Source of the DNA: Candidatus Woesearchaeota archaeon
GTDB taxonomy: Archaea > Nanobdellota > Nanobdellia > Woesearchaeales > GW2011-AR9
Assembly (NCBI GenBank): GCA_018303045.1
Contig: JAGVYX010000020.1
Coordinates: 1-12,832, forward strand
Reading direction: 5' to 3'
DNA: 12,832 bases
A program made the position numbers and the translations under genes. Positions 12,653-12,832 of this stretch are shown one piece after another. Under the pieces are notes generated by a model that did no database searches, had not been told where the DNA came from, and saw only the letters and a list, made by a program, of their open reading frames with translations. The number at the start of each line of letters is the position of its first letter. Positions within the stretch are counted from its first letter, which is position 1.

Positions 12653-12832
12653 GGTAGTGTCCTTAACTGACTGATAGAAACCTTTTTATTCTCTCACCCC
12701 ATTCTAGCTTTCATGACAAAAAAAGAGGTTTGTACGAAGTGCAATAGTAATAATATTGTGATGAATGGTTTTACTTCTGGCAGCCAGCAGAAGTATCACT
12801 GCAAAGACTGTGGTTGTTATCGAACTCTTCAT
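12653..12832 (+). mobile_element. Left part of an IS element (IS1-like), runs off the window
   Basis: GGTAGTGTC at 12653 marks the point where the histidine-phosphatase homology ends, so it is the probable element end (left inverted repeat). A transposase-type zinc-ribbon ORF starts 60 bp inside. The right end, and therefore the matching inverted repeat and target duplication, lie outside the window. Confidence 0.6.
12713..12832 (+). CDS. IS1-type InsA-like zinc-ribbon protein (partial)
   Basis: The ATG at 12713 opens a frame that runs to the window's end (40 codons seen). It shows a zinc ribbon: CTKC (C7, C10), then NGFTSGSQQKYHC and CKDC (C30, C33), with Gln and Tyr spaced as in the N-terminal domain of InsA and related IS transposases, which binds the element's ends. 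In IS1 a catalytic DDE partner (InsB) follows, often by frameshift; here it would lie beyond the window. TTTTTATT at 12683-12690, about 26 nt upstream, is a possible TATA box. An IS1-family assignment is likely but not certain, since other IS families also carry such ribbons. Confidence 0.75.
   Translation, partial: MTKKEVCTKCNSNNIVMNGFTSGSQQKYHCKDCGCYRTLH

Overview
The window looks archaeal and moderately AT-rich. The evidence is a family B replicative DNA polymerase, a Rad50 ATPase with an archaeal zinc hook, an archaeal-type enolase, a tRNA gene interrupted by bulge-helix-bulge (BHB) introns, and TATA boxes placed about 25-30 nt before most start codons, which implies mostly leaderless mRNAs. 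The heavy and relaxed tRNA intron load, the very compact genes and the orphan rad50 would suit a small-genome DPANN-type archaeon, but the lineage is an inference.

Layout. 1-248: the 3' end of an unidentified, frameshifted protein gene. 277-515: a tRNA-Val(GAC) gene that is only contiguous after removal of four introns (22, 32, 87 and 25 nt), giving a perfect 73-nt cloverleaf; this is the main discovery in the window. 562-805: an inverted-repeat element abutting a broken gene remnant; 806-960 shows nothing I can name. 993-3449: DNA polymerase B. 3512-4149: a frameshifted lipoprotein with two internal repeats. 4385-5209: a DUF1385 membrane protein. 5304-5639: a PD-(D/E)XK nuclease-like protein. 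5699-6007 (minus): an HxlR regulator, divergent from a CDGSH iron-sulfur protein (6188-6385) whose leader carries a 55-bp palindrome flanked by 7-bp direct repeats. 6386-6694: no gene, but several hairpins and a 14-bp palindrome. 6695-9097 (minus): rad50. 9174-9788 (minus): thymidine kinase with a damaged Walker A. 9891-10352: a secreted cysteine-rich protein. 10396-11637: enolase.

The right end (11638-12832) is a degraded zone: two short gene remnants, two hairpins built from four copies of AACTGCG, a purine-rich short-repeat island, and a histidine-phosphatase gene cut off by the left end of an IS element that carries an InsA-like zinc-ribbon ORF and runs out of the window.

Functionally the window mixes DNA replication and repair (PolB, Rad50, the nuclease, a nucleotide-salvage kinase), central metabolism (enolase), a possible redox pair (HxlR and CDGSH) and cell-surface proteins. 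Most genes have their own promoters and I see no long operon. Several independent signs of gene decay (frameshifts, remnants, IS insertion) lie at the two ends.
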